IMG/VR virus record: IMGVR_UViG_3300021961_000399 | Coordinates: 1 to 30,754 of that record | DNA: 30,754 bases | Strand: one strand, 5' to 3' | Source: a virus | Shown here: positions 1 through 7,894 of the stretch, piece by piece | How positions within the stretch are numbered: position 1 is the first letter of the stretch | How the letters are laid out: each line of letters opens with the position of its first letter | The notes under the pieces: model-generated | The model's input: the letters and a program-made list of their open reading frames with translations, nothing else | The model's database searches: none | Told to the model about the DNA's origin: nothing | Translations under genes and position numbers: made by a program

Positions 1-136
1 GTAGGTCGTCCTTAGAAATAAATTCCCATTCTTTATCCCAATTTCTATGAGATAAATCCCAATCACTTACTCTTTTAATAAAAGATATAATTTCTTTTAA
101 AAAATAACCTATTAAAAATCCTATTATGAAATCCAT
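1..136 (-). CDS. Partial membrane-anchored small protein (C-terminus off the window)
   Basis: A minus-strand reading frame opens at an ATG at position 136 and stays open for 45 codons to the left edge, so the gene is cut by the window. The first ~20 residues (MDFIIGFLIGYFLKEIISF) are strongly hydrophobic with a GxxxG-like spacing and look like a single N-terminal membrane anchor. They are followed by a charged, tryptophan-rich stretch (positions 25-45: SDWDLSHRNWDKEWEF). It follows the oxygenase gene by 13 bases in the same direction and probably shares its transcript. No Shine-Dalgarno site is clear. I do not recognise the family. A holin or spanin-like role is conceivable from size and topology but is not shown. 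Confidence 0.6.
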   Translation of the reverse strand, partial: MDFIIGFLIGYFLKEIISFIKRVSDWDLSHRNWDKEWEFISKDDL

Positions 137-149
137 AAGCAGGATTATA

Positions 150-725
150 TCATACAAAATTTATATTTAAAGCCATCCTAGTTTTATTTAAAACTGGTGC
201 AGAAGAACTATGATACTGCAATCCATCAAACAAAACTGCTTGATTTTTAACTGGAGTATTCTTAGATTGTACTGTTAATTCCTCATAAATATCATTAACT
301 TTTTCATTAAAAAATATTGTATCTCCATCACTATCATTTAAATATAACAAGCAGGTATTATGTGGTATATCGTAATCAGTATGTGAATAATGTGAGCCTT
401 CTTCTCCTACATTTATATTCATACCTAATCTAAACCTCATTAATTTGTTTATTTTTACTTTAAACATTTCTTCTATTAAATAAGGTATTGAACTAAACAA
501 AGAATAATAGCTACTTATTGGTCCACCTTGTGGGTCATCATACAATATATGTTGTATTCCTATTTGATTATTTAAGTAATTTATTTCTTTGCATACTTCT
601 CTAGTTGGTGCAGAACTTATATCGTGATGTACATACCAAGGAAATCTTACATTGTTAACTACTTGATGTTCAATAGTTTTTAATAATGAGTTAGGTAAAA
701 AATTATTTACTACTTCCATAATCAT
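150..725 (-). CDS. 2-oxoglutarate/Fe(II)-dependent dioxygenase (prolyl-4-hydroxylase-like)
   Basis: A 191-residue protein with the iron and co-substrate ligands of the 2OG-Fe(II) oxygenase fold in the right order: H115-x-D117 (in SHYSHTDYD), distal H172 (in QYHSSSAP) and R183 eleven residues later for 2-oxoglutarate binding. The length fits a minimal double-stranded beta-helix enzyme. The family hydroxylates or otherwise oxidises proteins, nucleobases or small molecules; the substrate cannot be told from sequence. Its start overlaps the stop of the upstream gene as ATGA, which supports this start and translational coupling. It is the last complete gene of the auxiliary cassette with the halogenase-like enzyme. 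Such oxygenases are frequent in marine phages. Fold call is firm, substrate unknown. Confidence 0.85.
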   Translation of the reverse strand: MIMEVVNNFLPNSLLKTIEHQVVNNVRFPWYVHHDISSAPTREVCKEINYLNNQIGIQHILYDDPQGGPISSYYSLFSSIPYLIEEMFKVKINKLMRFRLGMNINVGEEGSHYSHTDYDIPHNTCLLYLNDSDGDTIFFNEKVNDIYEELTVQSKNTPVKNQAVLFDGLQYHSSSAPVLNKTRMALNINFV

Positions 726-1438
726 AATTTAAAATATCCTGACTTATTTATTCTTAATACTCCTTTGTATTTAAATAAATTTTTACTTAATATATTTCTA
801 TACTTTTTATTATCGCCAAGATATATGTTTTCCATTTTTGTTGCCTTTCTTTCGTAAGGTATATGCACAGCTAATGGTTGTCCTTGTTTAATAACAAATT
901 CTCCTTCAGACCTTACAAGTATTTGTATGTTTATATTATGTATGTAATCAGATTTAATAACACCATAAGCTACTTCCCAAGGAGTTGTACTTGAATAAGG
1001 AAAGTGTATTTGCCTTACGCTTACACCTGGTTCAGTAAATACAAACAAAGGTAAATTAATTTTTAATATTCCAAGAATACTTTTATCTTCATAAAACTTT
1101 AACATTTGTTCAGGTGCGTGACTACTTATATTACTATCTTTAGTAATAGGACTAAAGTCGTGGAAACTTTCATACTCGTAAGTGTCTTTAGTAATCTTTA
1201 TTACATAATCTTGTGGAGATAATATAACATATCCTTCTCTCCATATATCAACAAAACTAGGACAAGTTCTAACTGTTTTTCTTTTCATTGTATATTCCAA
1301 TGTATTACCAGGAAGATTGTCAGGTTTAACATTTTTATACCATTCAGGTACAAAATTTGATATAGGTTGTGGATGTAAATCTTTATTATTAAACCAACCT
1401 TCAAATGAGTGACCATAAACTACTTTAAGTTTTGACAT
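722..1438 (-). CDS. Phage protein of unknown function, paralogue of the 2536-3264 product (possibly DUF6065-like)
   Basis: A 238-residue protein that is clearly related to the product of 2536-3264. Shared landmarks in the same order are P-E-W-Y-K near residue 30, a CP-(S/A) block followed by D(I/V)..EGYVI or EGFVI near residues 60-75, a HxPEQ(M/L) motif near 110, a GSILK/KSILGILK-(I/V)..P segment, a central SxxPW or FH.P.YHF segment, and a C-terminal (G)xPL(V/A)H(V/I) motif. I recall similar proteins beside halogenase-like genes in marine phages, annotated as a domain of unknown function; the exact family name is uncertain. It overlaps the halogenase gene by 14 bases and the oxygenase gene by 3, so the three are translationally coupled. 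AGGA lies 8 bases before the ATG. Confidence 0.75.
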   Translation of the reverse strand: MSKLKVVYGHSFEGWFNNKDLHPQPISNFVPEWYKNVKPDNLPGNTLEYTMKRKTVRTCPSFVDIWREGYVILSPQDYVIKITKDTYEYESFHDFSPITKDSNISSHAPEQMLKFYEDKSILGILKINLPLFVFTEPGVSVRQIHFPYSSTTPWEVAYGVIKSDYIHNINIQILVRSEGEFVIKQGQPLAVHIPYERKATKMENIYLGDNKKYRNILSKNLFKYKGVLRINKSGYFKL

Positions 1439-2543
1439 AATTAATTCCTAATCCTTTCATATTTTGTTTAAACCCTGATTGATACCAAGTTCCATACACA
1501 TCATACATCTCATAGTTAGGATTGTCTAAGTTGTTAAGTATATCTAATAATTTATTAGATGGATTAGACCAACAATCTTGTGCAAGATTATGTGCATAAT
1601 TCCAAAACTCTGTATCAAACCTAGGTTTACCTAAGTAATGTAATGTAATAACATCTTGACATTCTTTAAACCAATCTTGATATGCTTTGTTAGAATTATC
1701 TAAAGAAATATTATAAGTAATTATGTCAAATATATTTCTATTAATTCTATCTACTGTTGTTAGACTTGTTGCTTCCATTGGTTCAAGAAAAAAAGAAGCG
1801 TTACCATTATAAAATACTCTATCTGTGTAATTAATTTTACGATAATAATTATCAAACTTAATCACTTTTGCATCTGTATAAGTTGTATATCCTAATTCAT
1901 TTAATAAATTATCCAAATCTTTTTCTATTTCTTCTTTACTATTAATAGAACTTTTAAATAAATATCCAAATGATACTCTGTTTTGTAATGGTATTCCAAA
2001 CACCCAACCATAAGGTCTAGCTTTAGTTAATGTATAATCAAAAGGTTCTTTAACATAACATTGTTTTATAAGTGCAGTATCTACTGGTATGTATTCTGCT
2101 ATATGATAGTCAGTAAAGTCTTTAGGTTTGCCTGTACAATCTATAATATAATCTGCATCAATATCATCATAAGAACTTATTTCTTTTTCTATAAATTGTT
2201 TTGAAAATTTATTAAATATATATTTTTGTAATTCACTAGCATTAAAATGTATGGATAAATTAGGCATATCAAATGTGTGCATATAATCTGTTTTACCAAA
2301 ACCTTCGTATTTAATTGCAGTTTTAAAAGTACTATCAAACAATTCTTTTACATTGTGAAATTCTAAACCAAGTGTTGCATTAAGTTCTTGTGGTAAAGGT
2401 AACTGTGAACCTTCTCCTACGCTTTGTTCTTTTGTATTACTATCGTAATAACAAATAACTTGTGCATCTGTGTAATAATTAAAGTGATTAAAAGTTAATA
2501 CACCTGCTGTACCTTTCCCCACCACTACAATTTTTTTAGTCAT
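1425..2543 (-). CDS. Flavin-dependent halogenase-like protein (tryptophan halogenase family)
   Basis: A 372-residue FAD-dependent enzyme of the tryptophan-halogenase type. The N-terminus has the dinucleotide fold with GKGTAG at residues 9-14 and VGEGS at 42-46. K74 in TFKTAIKY matches the lysine that carries the active chlorinating species in PrnA-type enzymes. FFLEPMEATS has E254 and E257, matching the catalytic-glutamate block FLEPLEST. The diagnostic WxWxIP motif is altered to W180-V-F182-G-I-P. The protein is much shorter than free tryptophan halogenases (about 500 residues or more), mostly by loss of the C-terminal part. It sits between two paralogous unknown proteins and overlaps both. 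The family assignment is solid; whether it halogenates, and what, is open. A separate flavin reductase would normally be needed; none is in this window. Confidence 0.85.
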   Translation of the reverse strand: MTKKIVVVGKGTAGVLTFNHFNYYTDAQVICYYDSNTKEQSVGEGSQLPLPQELNATLGLEFHNVKELFDSTFKTAIKYEGFGKTDYMHTFDMPNLSIHFNASELQKYIFNKFSKQFIEKEISSYDDIDADYIIDCTGKPKDFTDYHIAEYIPVDTALIKQCYVKEPFDYTLTKARPYGWVFGIPLQNRVSFGYLFKSSINSKEEIEKDLDNLLNELGYTTYTDAKVIKFDNYYRKINYTDRVFYNGNASFFLEPMEATSLTTVDRINRNIFDIITYNISLDNSNKAYQDWFKECQDVITLHYLGKPRFDTEFWNYAHNLAQDCWSNPSNKLLDILNNLDNPNYEMYDVYGTWYQSGFKQNMKGLGINYVKT

Positions 2544-3264
2544 CAGGATGAATGTAATTTGTTTTTCTAGTTTTATAATTAGAGTGTTCTAATGTATCTT
2601 GTAAAAATATTAATGCAGCATCTTCGTATTCTTTTTCTGTTCCTGGTCCAATATCTAATTCTAATTTTTCATCATTAAGTTTATAAAGATACACATGAAC
2701 AAGTGGAGTACCTGCATCAATTTCAAATGTGTCTTGTAATATTTCAAAAGGAAAAGTTATAAATCCCCATTCATCAGATTTAACTAAACCAGTTAAACAT
2801 CTTATGTCTTTTCTAAAATGATAAAAGGGGTCGTGAAACATTAAACCATAACCTTTAGGAGGTATAATTCTAAATGGATATTTAACTTTTAATATACTTC
2901 CATCCATTAACCTATTCATATCCATACCTTCTAATTGTTCAGGTCTATGTCGTTGCATCCACCAATGTAAATCTTTATGAGTATGAGCATTTTGAATCCA
3001 CCATCTTTGTTCTTGATTACCATTTACTTCTCTAGTTTTAAAAAACATTTTTCCCCACATAGGAATTACAAAACCTTCATTAAGTACATCTTGTATTGCA
3101 GGACATTTCTTAGCAGTTGGAGAGTTCATAGCTTCTGCATAATCTTCAAAGTATAAATTAATTTTTTTATACCATTCAGGAAGCATTTTGTTTGCAGGTA
3201 CTGGAGGATATAATTTTAGTATGTCTGCTAAATCAGGATGATTAGGATATATTCTAACTTTCAT
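2536..3264 (-). CDS. Phage protein of unknown function, paralogue of the 722-1438 product (possibly DUF6065-like)
   Basis: A 242-residue protein and the better-conserved partner of the 722-1438 product, with PEWYKK near residue 30, KKCPAIQDVLNEGFVIPMW near 55-72, an aromatic block rich in W and H (QRWWIQNAHTHKDLHWW) near 85-103, RPEQLEG, and a C-terminal GTPLVHVYLY. The pattern resembles a small beta-rich domain with many exposed aromatics, but no enzyme motif is seen. I chose the ATG at 3264 because AGGTGG sits just before it; a GTG two codons upstream is also open. Its stop overlaps the halogenase start by 8 bases. Having one copy on each side of the halogenase suggests that they handle or present its substrate, which is inference only. 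Confidence 0.75.
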   Translation of the reverse strand: MKVRIYPNHPDLADILKLYPPVPANKMLPEWYKKINLYFEDYAEAMNSPTAKKCPAIQDVLNEGFVIPMWGKMFFKTREVNGNQEQRWWIQNAHTHKDLHWWMQRHRPEQLEGMDMNRLMDGSILKVKYPFRIIPPKGYGLMFHDPFYHFRKDIRCLTGLVKSDEWGFITFPFEILQDTFEIDAGTPLVHVYLYKLNDEKLELDIGPGTEKEYEDAALIFLQDTLEHSNYKTRKTNYIHPDD

Positions 3265-3279
3265 TTCCACCTTTTATAG

Positions 3280-3729
3280 TTAACCTGGGTAAGGCAACCA
3301 TCCTTTTGTATTATCTGATTGGTAAAGTTCTTCTTTCCAAAAATAATCTTGTACATCACTATCAGCAGGTTTAGCAATAGGTGCTTCCCATTCTCCTGTT
3401 GTAGTATTTAATGTCCAACTACCTTTATCAGTATCTTTCTGTTGATAAAATATTTCGTGTTCTTCTGACCATAATCCACCTACACCTGCAGCATTTCCTC
3501 TGAATGCTTTACTTTGGTCATCAGACACAACAGGAACTCCATCTTCATTTTCTGTATAATGTATTCCAAATCTAGTATTGTAACTGTATCTTTTTACTTT
3601 GTTACCTGTAACATTTGAATAGTATTCTTCCCAACTAGCAAAGCCATCAGGTGTAGCTTCTGTTTCATCTTTACCAGGAAAAACATCTATTACTTTATCG
3701 TTACTATCTATTTCTGCGTAATGTGCCAT
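3280..3729 (-). CDS. Small virion- or fibre-associated protein, marine-phage type
   Basis: A 149-residue protein that begins MAHYAEIDSNDKVIDVF, an opening I recognise from many small tail-region genes of cyanophages and other marine phages, where it is usually adjacent to fibres. The body is rich in W, Y, G and acidic residues (FWKEELYQ, GWLPYPG at the end) with alternating hydrophobic positions, consistent with a beta-rich binding module. No enzyme motif is present. A strong AGGAG lies 7 bases before the ATG. It follows the glycine-rich adhesin gene by 7 bases and is likely made with it. A role in the fibre tip or host attachment is inferred from position and resemblance. Confidence 0.65.
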   Translation of the reverse strand: MAHYAEIDSNDKVIDVFPGKDETEATPDGFASWEEYYSNVTGNKVKRYSYNTRFGIHYTENEDGVPVVSDDQSKAFRGNAAGVGGLWSEEHEIFYQQKDTDKGSWTLNTTTGEWEAPIAKPADSDVQDYFWKEELYQSDNTKGWLPYPG

Positions 3730-3736
3730 TGTTCTC

Positions 3737-4720
3737 CTATACAGTAATTATATCGTTGCCTGATGTAAATGTATAAATTTTATATCCACCTGTAGTGGTA
3801 AGTGTATAAACTAATCCTCCACCAATAGTAGTTATGTCAGGGTATGTATCAGGGTATCTAATAATAACAACACCTGAACCACCATTACCTGAAATATATC
3901 CTGAACCTCCACCACCTCCAGTATTAGCTGAACCATTTTGTGAAGCATTACCTGCACCACCAATACCACCAGTATTGTAAGAAACAGTATTAGAGTTTTG
4001 TCCATAGTTAGCAGCACCTTCTCCACCACCACCTGAATAATAAACATTACCACCTGATATTTCTCCTACATATCCTGTAGCATTTGCTGATGGAAGTATA
4101 TTGCTGTATGCACCTGCAGCACCTCCATTACTTGTGTTATAACCACCTGCACCACCACCACCTTTACCATTAGCATCATAACCTTGATACCAAAAATCAG
4201 GTTCAAAAGATTTTAAGTTAGGATTTGTGTCAGCATCATCTTGTTCTACTTTCATAAGTCCAAAAGCATAGTGTTGATGTAATGTACCTGAACCACCTGC
4301 ACCACCTGCAGAACCTCCAAAACCTGATTGAGAGTTACCTGAATAACCTCCACCACCACCAATAGATACTATTCTACCAAATCTACTTGTACCACCTACT
4401 TGCCTACAGCAACCAACGCCACCACCAATTTTAATTTGATATGATTTACCAGGATATATATATAGTTTATCTTCTACAGTTCCTGCAGCTACGCCACCTT
4501 TGTTATCTACAGATGAACGCATACCTCCACCTCCACCTGCACCACCATTTTGATGACCTGAACCACCACCTGCACCACCTGCTACTACTAAGAAATCAGT
4601 AGGATAACCTGCTGCAAGTTCAAAGTTTTCTCTTAAAGTGTTGTAATCTTTTAAAGAAAATATACCACTATTAGATGTATCAGATTGTGTAGGACCTGTG
4701 CCTATATAACCAAAACTCAT
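3737..4720 (-). CDS. Glycine-rich tail fibre tip / adhesin
   Basis: A 327-residue protein with an N-terminal non-repetitive part (about 1-45) and a long body of short glycine runs (GGAGGGSG, GGAGGGGG, GGGGGYSG, GGAGGAGG, GGGGAGGY, GGGGEGAA, GGGGGSGY), broken by variable loops such as the 160-180 segment. It ends in GGSGVVIIRYP followed by a short beta segment. This glycine-run architecture is known from phage adhesins that pack as a polyglycine-II sandwich, with the loops between runs reading the host surface. GSGVVIIRY is a common ending of marine-phage glycine-rich tail proteins. AGGAG precedes the ATG. It is placed after the nozzle and fibre genes and probably sets host range. Exact attachment is inferred. 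Confidence 0.75.
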   Translation of the reverse strand: MSFGYIGTGPTQSDTSNSGIFSLKDYNTLRENFELAAGYPTDFLVVAGGAGGGSGHQNGGAGGGGGMRSSVDNKGGVAAGTVEDKLYIYPGKSYQIKIGGGVGCCRQVGGTSRFGRIVSIGGGGGYSGNSQSGFGGSAGGAGGSGTLHQHYAFGLMKVEQDDADTNPNLKSFEPDFWYQGYDANGKGGGGAGGYNTSNGGAAGAYSNILPSANATGYVGEISGGNVYYSGGGGEGAANYGQNSNTVSYNTGGIGGAGNASQNGSANTGGGGGSGYISGNGGSGVVIIRYPDTYPDITTIGGGLVYTLTTTGGYKIYTFTSGNDIITV

Positions 4721-4728
4721 TTAATCTC

Positions 4729-5058
4729 CTATGAAATTTCTAAAATACCAAGTGTTAATTCTAAGCTGCTTGTTGCTGAAGCCCAAGCTCTTAACTCATC
4801 AGTAGCTTCAAGTACAAGTTTTCCTCCAATAGGATTAACTGCTGTGTTTGCAGGTACTGATAAAGTAGAAACTACTGCTGCTGCAGTAGTAGCAGAAGTA
4901 TCATATAAATCTATATTTACATCTGCTGCTGTAGAGCCTGTGATATTAGCAACTTGACAATGAATAACAATAGCTGTAGTTGCTGCTGCAGGACTATATA
5001 CTGATACATCAACAGTATTTCCTAAAGCTACAGTTTTGTTTACAAATGTTTCTGCCAT
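4729..5058 (-). CDS. Small beta-rich tail or fibre protein
   Basis: A 109-residue protein rich in A, T, V and S with alternating hydrophobics (VALGNTVDVSVYSP, AIVIHCQVANITG), and no charged helices or enzyme motifs. It resembles the small immunoglobulin- or jelly-roll-like accessory proteins found next to fibres, and is of the same type as the 8836-9189 product. GGAG lies 9 bases before the ATG. A promoter candidate lies 40 bases upstream inside the preceding gene. The gene leads the block that makes the glycine-rich adhesin. Structural role inferred from composition and place; not recognised as a named family. Confidence 0.6.
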   Translation of the reverse strand: MAETFVNKTVALGNTVDVSVYSPAAATTAIVIHCQVANITGSTAADVNIDLYDTSATTAAAVVSTLSVPANTAVNPIGGKLVLEATDELRAWASATSSLELTLGILEIS

Positions 5059-5080
5059 AATTTTATCTCCAATTAATTAA

Positions 5081-5281
5081 TTAATTATCTCCCATCACTA
5101 TAGCACGAACACTTGTCTGTGTCACGCTTGTTACTGAAAGACCTTCGTAACTTAATCTTAGTGCATAACTAAGAGTTCCACCTGCATCAGGTAATAAATC
5201 TATATCTTCATCTATAGGTTTATTTCCTATTGTGTCTATTACTAGACTTCCACCTTCTTTAAGCATAAGAAGCATACTCAT
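5081..5281 (-). CDS. Small conserved tail-region protein
   Basis: A 66-residue protein starting MSMLLMLKEGGSLVIDTIGNKP. It has a short hydrophobic start, a GGTLSYALRLSYEG segment and a beta-like C-terminus (VTSVTQTSVRAIVM). AGGAGG stands a few bases before the ATG, and this ribosome site forms the last codons of the upstream gene (GGAGGATAA), so the two are coupled. No family is recognised. Its size and position among fibre genes suggest a connector or chaperone for the tail tip. Its last 30 codons also contain the 5097-5125 promoter candidate. Confidence 0.6.
   Translation of the reverse strand: MSMLLMLKEGGSLVIDTIGNKPIDEDIDLLPDAGGTLSYALRLSYEGLSVTSVTQTSVRAIVMGDN
5097..5125 (-). promoter_or_regulatory. 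Sigma-70-type promoter candidate ahead of the adhesin block
   Basis: Read on the minus strand: GTGACA (5120-5125), a 17-base spacer, then TATAGT (5097-5102) preceded by TGC, an extended -10. The start would lie near 5090, inside the 3' end of the 5081-5281 gene and about 30 bases before the next start codon. Spacing and both boxes are good, but it lies in coding sequence, so it is a prediction. Confidence 0.45.
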
Positions 5282-5282
5282 A

Positions 5283-5924
5283 TTATCCTCCTAATGCTAA
5301 GACTAATCCTACACTAGCAAAAGGTAACTGTGCTACATTAACTTGTTTAGCTGTGCTATCTGTTGCATCATATACTAAAACTTGGTCTGTTGCTGAAGCT
5401 ACTTGTATAGAAGTTCCATCAGTAGCATTTGCCATCATAGCTGTAGCTGATGAAGCATTAATATTACTTATTGCTGTAGCACCATCACTATTAAATGTTG
5501 ATATTGCTGATGCACTATTAGTATTAAAATTTGATATAGCTGTCGTTAATGATGTAATGTTTGTAGCAACTCTATCGTTTTGGTCATCTATATGTTGTGA
5601 AACAACTGCCATTCTGACAATAGTTCCTGATGTATGTTCAGGTAAAGAAGTAGAAGCATATCTACCTTCAATATCTCTACCCACATTTGTAACAGTACTT
5701 CCTGAACTTTCTTTAATTACTATTACTTCACGAGAACCTGCAGTATCAGGTGCAACTACTAGATAATACCAAGTATCTTCATCTGCTAATGTTGCACTAA
5801 TTGTAGAACTACCATCTGTGGTAGGTGCTTGTGATAATGTTGTTCCTACTCCACTAGCACCAATCAAACTTGATGCTAAAGTACTTTCATAAAAGTTTAC
5901 TATCTGTGTTGCTCTATCTGCCAT
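5283..5924 (-). CDS. Tail fibre-like protein
   Basis: A 213-residue protein. The N-terminal half (1-110) is beta-rich (DTWYYLVVAPDTAGSREVIVIK, GRYAST, TIVRMAVVS) and could dock on the tail. Residues 115-175 form a Ser/Thr/Asn/Ala-rich heptad-like stretch (TSLTTAISNFNTNSASAISTF, then DGATAISNINASSATAM), typical of a trimeric coiled or helical fibre shaft, followed by a short beta end. Its start overlaps the stop of the nozzle gene, so it is translated with it. This position right after a tail nozzle is where many short-tailed phages carry the fibre that attaches to it. No host-binding domain is evident; the tip may come from the small genes downstream. Confidence 0.65.
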   Translation of the reverse strand: MADRATQIVNFYESTLASSLIGASGVGTTLSQAPTTDGSSTISATLADEDTWYYLVVAPDTAGSREVIVIKESSGSTVTNVGRDIEGRYASTSLPEHTSGTIVRMAVVSQHIDDQNDRVATNITSLTTAISNFNTNSASAISTFNSDGATAISNINASSATAMMANATDGTSIQVASATDQVLVYDATDSTAKQVNVAQLPFASVGLVLALGG

Positions 5925-7894
5925 TATGCTCCATATCTCATTATACCAAATGCTGATATACCAGGGGTCATTACTGATGTTATATCAGAGATGACTGGTT
6001 GTCTAGTACCACGCACAGTTATTATAGCATATTGCATGACACTTCCTCTTTCAGTATTAGCAGTTATTGGATAACTTATTCTTTCAACAACACCTTTAAT
6101 AATTTCTCCTGGACTATATATTTCAAGTGTTACAGAAGTACCTTCTAAGTTTCTAAGTGAAGCATACAAAGTATTTCCTAAACCTTTTACTGTTATTGGT
6201 TTTCTCCCTGGTCTATTTACTCTATCAGAAATATTAATAGGTATTTGTGCAACAACAAGTTCAGGTCTTGCTAATGCACGAAATTGTACTGATTTAATCT
6301 TTGGTGTATCTAAACCATCTCCTGATTTTAAAACTACTTTACCAATAATATATCTTGCAACTTCTGCAATTTGTTTTTCTTCATCTCCATAGCCTGAAGA
6401 TTGTGTTAATGCTCTAGTAAAAGAACTATCATTAGGATTATCTAATGCTTCAAACTTTGTTGAATAATATAGTTCTGCTGATACATCATTAGACATAGTG
6501 AATGTAGATATTTCTGCACCAACAAACTGTTTATGTTCTGCAGTAAAGAAATCTGCTGCAGACATAATTACATAACCTTCATTTTCATAAGTAGAAGTTT
6601 CTTTATACACATCAGAACTTGCTACAGATATAACAAACTTTCCATCTGCTTGTGTTATTCCCATTACCAAGCCATTACCACCTGTTTGTAAATCTCTAGC
6701 AAACCCTGCTGTAGGTAAATAATATCTCCATAGATTAGTTTCATTAGTACCTTCATTGACACCCATATAAATGCTATCTCTTGATACAAACATAAAATGT
6801 GGACAAGTATCAATTCCATCTACTATCCATTCTTTTATTAATTGTCTATTAGCTAAAACATATAAGTCATCAGCTACAACTAAATCAGCACGATAAAATC
6901 TTCCAACTGTTCTTGACTTTTCTTGTGTTCCTAAAAATATAATTCCTTCAGAAGCTGCCATTGAATGTACACCTTCAAAAGGTATTTGTGTTTGACCTTT
7001 AAGTTCTAAAGTACCTGCTACATCTTTAAGTGCATAAACATTTTCATTAGTACTACCTACAAGAATAACTGCACCTGCATCTATAACAGATGTAATTTCG
7101 TGTGTAGGTTCTATTGTTAACAAAGCATCTACTACAGCAAATGCTGAAGACCAACTGTCTGCGAATGGGTCGCCTTCCCATAAATATTCTGCATCTCCAT
7201 CATTAGCAGTTACAACTAATCTATCTTTTACAAACCAAACACCTGTAAATATGCCACCAGTAAAACCTGTATTATGTACTGACCAACCATGACCACCTGG
7301 TTCATAGTGTACAAACTGTTTATTAGTTGTTCCTGCAGTTCCAGTTGTAACATAAATTGTATTTCCAAATGCTGCCATACCTGTAATAGCATAAAGTATT
7401 CCAGTAGATGTCATAGCTGTCCAGGTATCTCCATCATCTGTACTTTCATAAATAGTTGTATTGTCAGATACATAAATATTTCCATTGGTTGTTCTAATCA
7501 TATAGTTATTATCAGAACTAAAACTTATGCTTTCTGCTGCAGTTGTGTATAACAAATGAATGTGATAAGAAGTTTCATCATCTCCATGAAATACATCTAC
7601 ACCTTTGCTATCCCAAAATCTTGTTGTGTCTTTTTCTGAACCATTTGCTCTATGTGCAGTATCTAATCCTTGTCCACCCATAAAATTATTTCTTGAATAT
7701 ATACGCCCTAAGTTAGAGGTAAAATCTTCAGGGTTTTGTTTAACATTTATCTGACCATCTTCAACATTAGATGATTGTATAGTCATTTCTCTATTAGGAC
7801 CAACAGCAGTTCTGTATAAATTAAGTCCTAATCTAACATCATATCCCATTCGTTTAGGATTAGAAACACTTAAAGTAGTTGCTACTCTAGGCAC
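5924..7894 (-). CDS. Tail nozzle / tail tubular protein B-like beta-propeller
   Basis: A 656-residue protein with several beta-propeller-like blades. Examples are a BNR-type segment IYESTDDGDTWTAM near residue 130 (the classical S/T-x-D-x-G-x-T-W turn), repeated NTIYVTTG, SIYMGVNEG, IIFLGTQ and VYALKD blades, and a C-terminal beta domain (VTLEIYSPGEIIKGVVERISYP). T7-type nozzle proteins (gp12) are beta-propellers of similar size and follow the adaptor gene, exactly as here. The start is GTG at 7894, inside the last codons of the adaptor gene; no strong ribosome site is seen, so it probably depends on coupling. The call as nozzle rests on order, size and blade pattern; an enzymatic sialidase-like role is unlikely because no catalytic residues are apparent. 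Confidence 0.65.
   Translation of the reverse strand: MPRVATTLSVSNPKRMGYDVRLGLNLYRTAVGPNREMTIQSSNVEDGQINVKQNPEDFTSNLGRIYSRNNFMGGQGLDTAHRANGSEKDTTRFWDSKGVDVFHGDDETSYHIHLLYTTAAESISFSSDNNYMIRTTNGNIYVSDNTTIYESTDDGDTWTAMTSTGILYAITGMAAFGNTIYVTTGTAGTTNKQFVHYEPGGHGWSVHNTGFTGGIFTGVWFVKDRLVVTANDGDAEYLWEGDPFADSWSSAFAVVDALLTIEPTHEITSVIDAGAVILVGSTNENVYALKDVAGTLELKGQTQIPFEGVHSMAASEGIIFLGTQEKSRTVGRFYRADLVVADDLYVLANRQLIKEWIVDGIDTCPHFMFVSRDSIYMGVNEGTNETNLWRYYLPTAGFARDLQTGGNGLVMGITQADGKFVISVASSDVYKETSTYENEGYVIMSAADFFTAEHKQFVGAEISTFTMSNDVSAELYYSTKFEALDNPNDSSFTRALTQSSGYGDEEKQIAEVARYIIGKVVLKSGDGLDTPKIKSVQFRALARPELVVAQIPINISDRVNRPGRKPITVKGLGNTLYASLRNLEGTSVTLEIYSPGEIIKGVVERISYPITANTERGSVMQYAIITVRGTRQPVISDITSVMTPGISAFGIMRYGA

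Noticed and set aside
3832-4053. 73-codon minus-strand frame within the glycine-rich adhesin
   Set aside because: Shifted reading of the glycine codons gives a V/L/Q-rich chain; the adhesin frame is the real one.
5353-5766. 137-codon plus-strand frame opposite the fibre gene
   Set aside because: Antisense shadow of the Ser/Ala/Thr-rich fibre sequence; no ribosome site, no domain.
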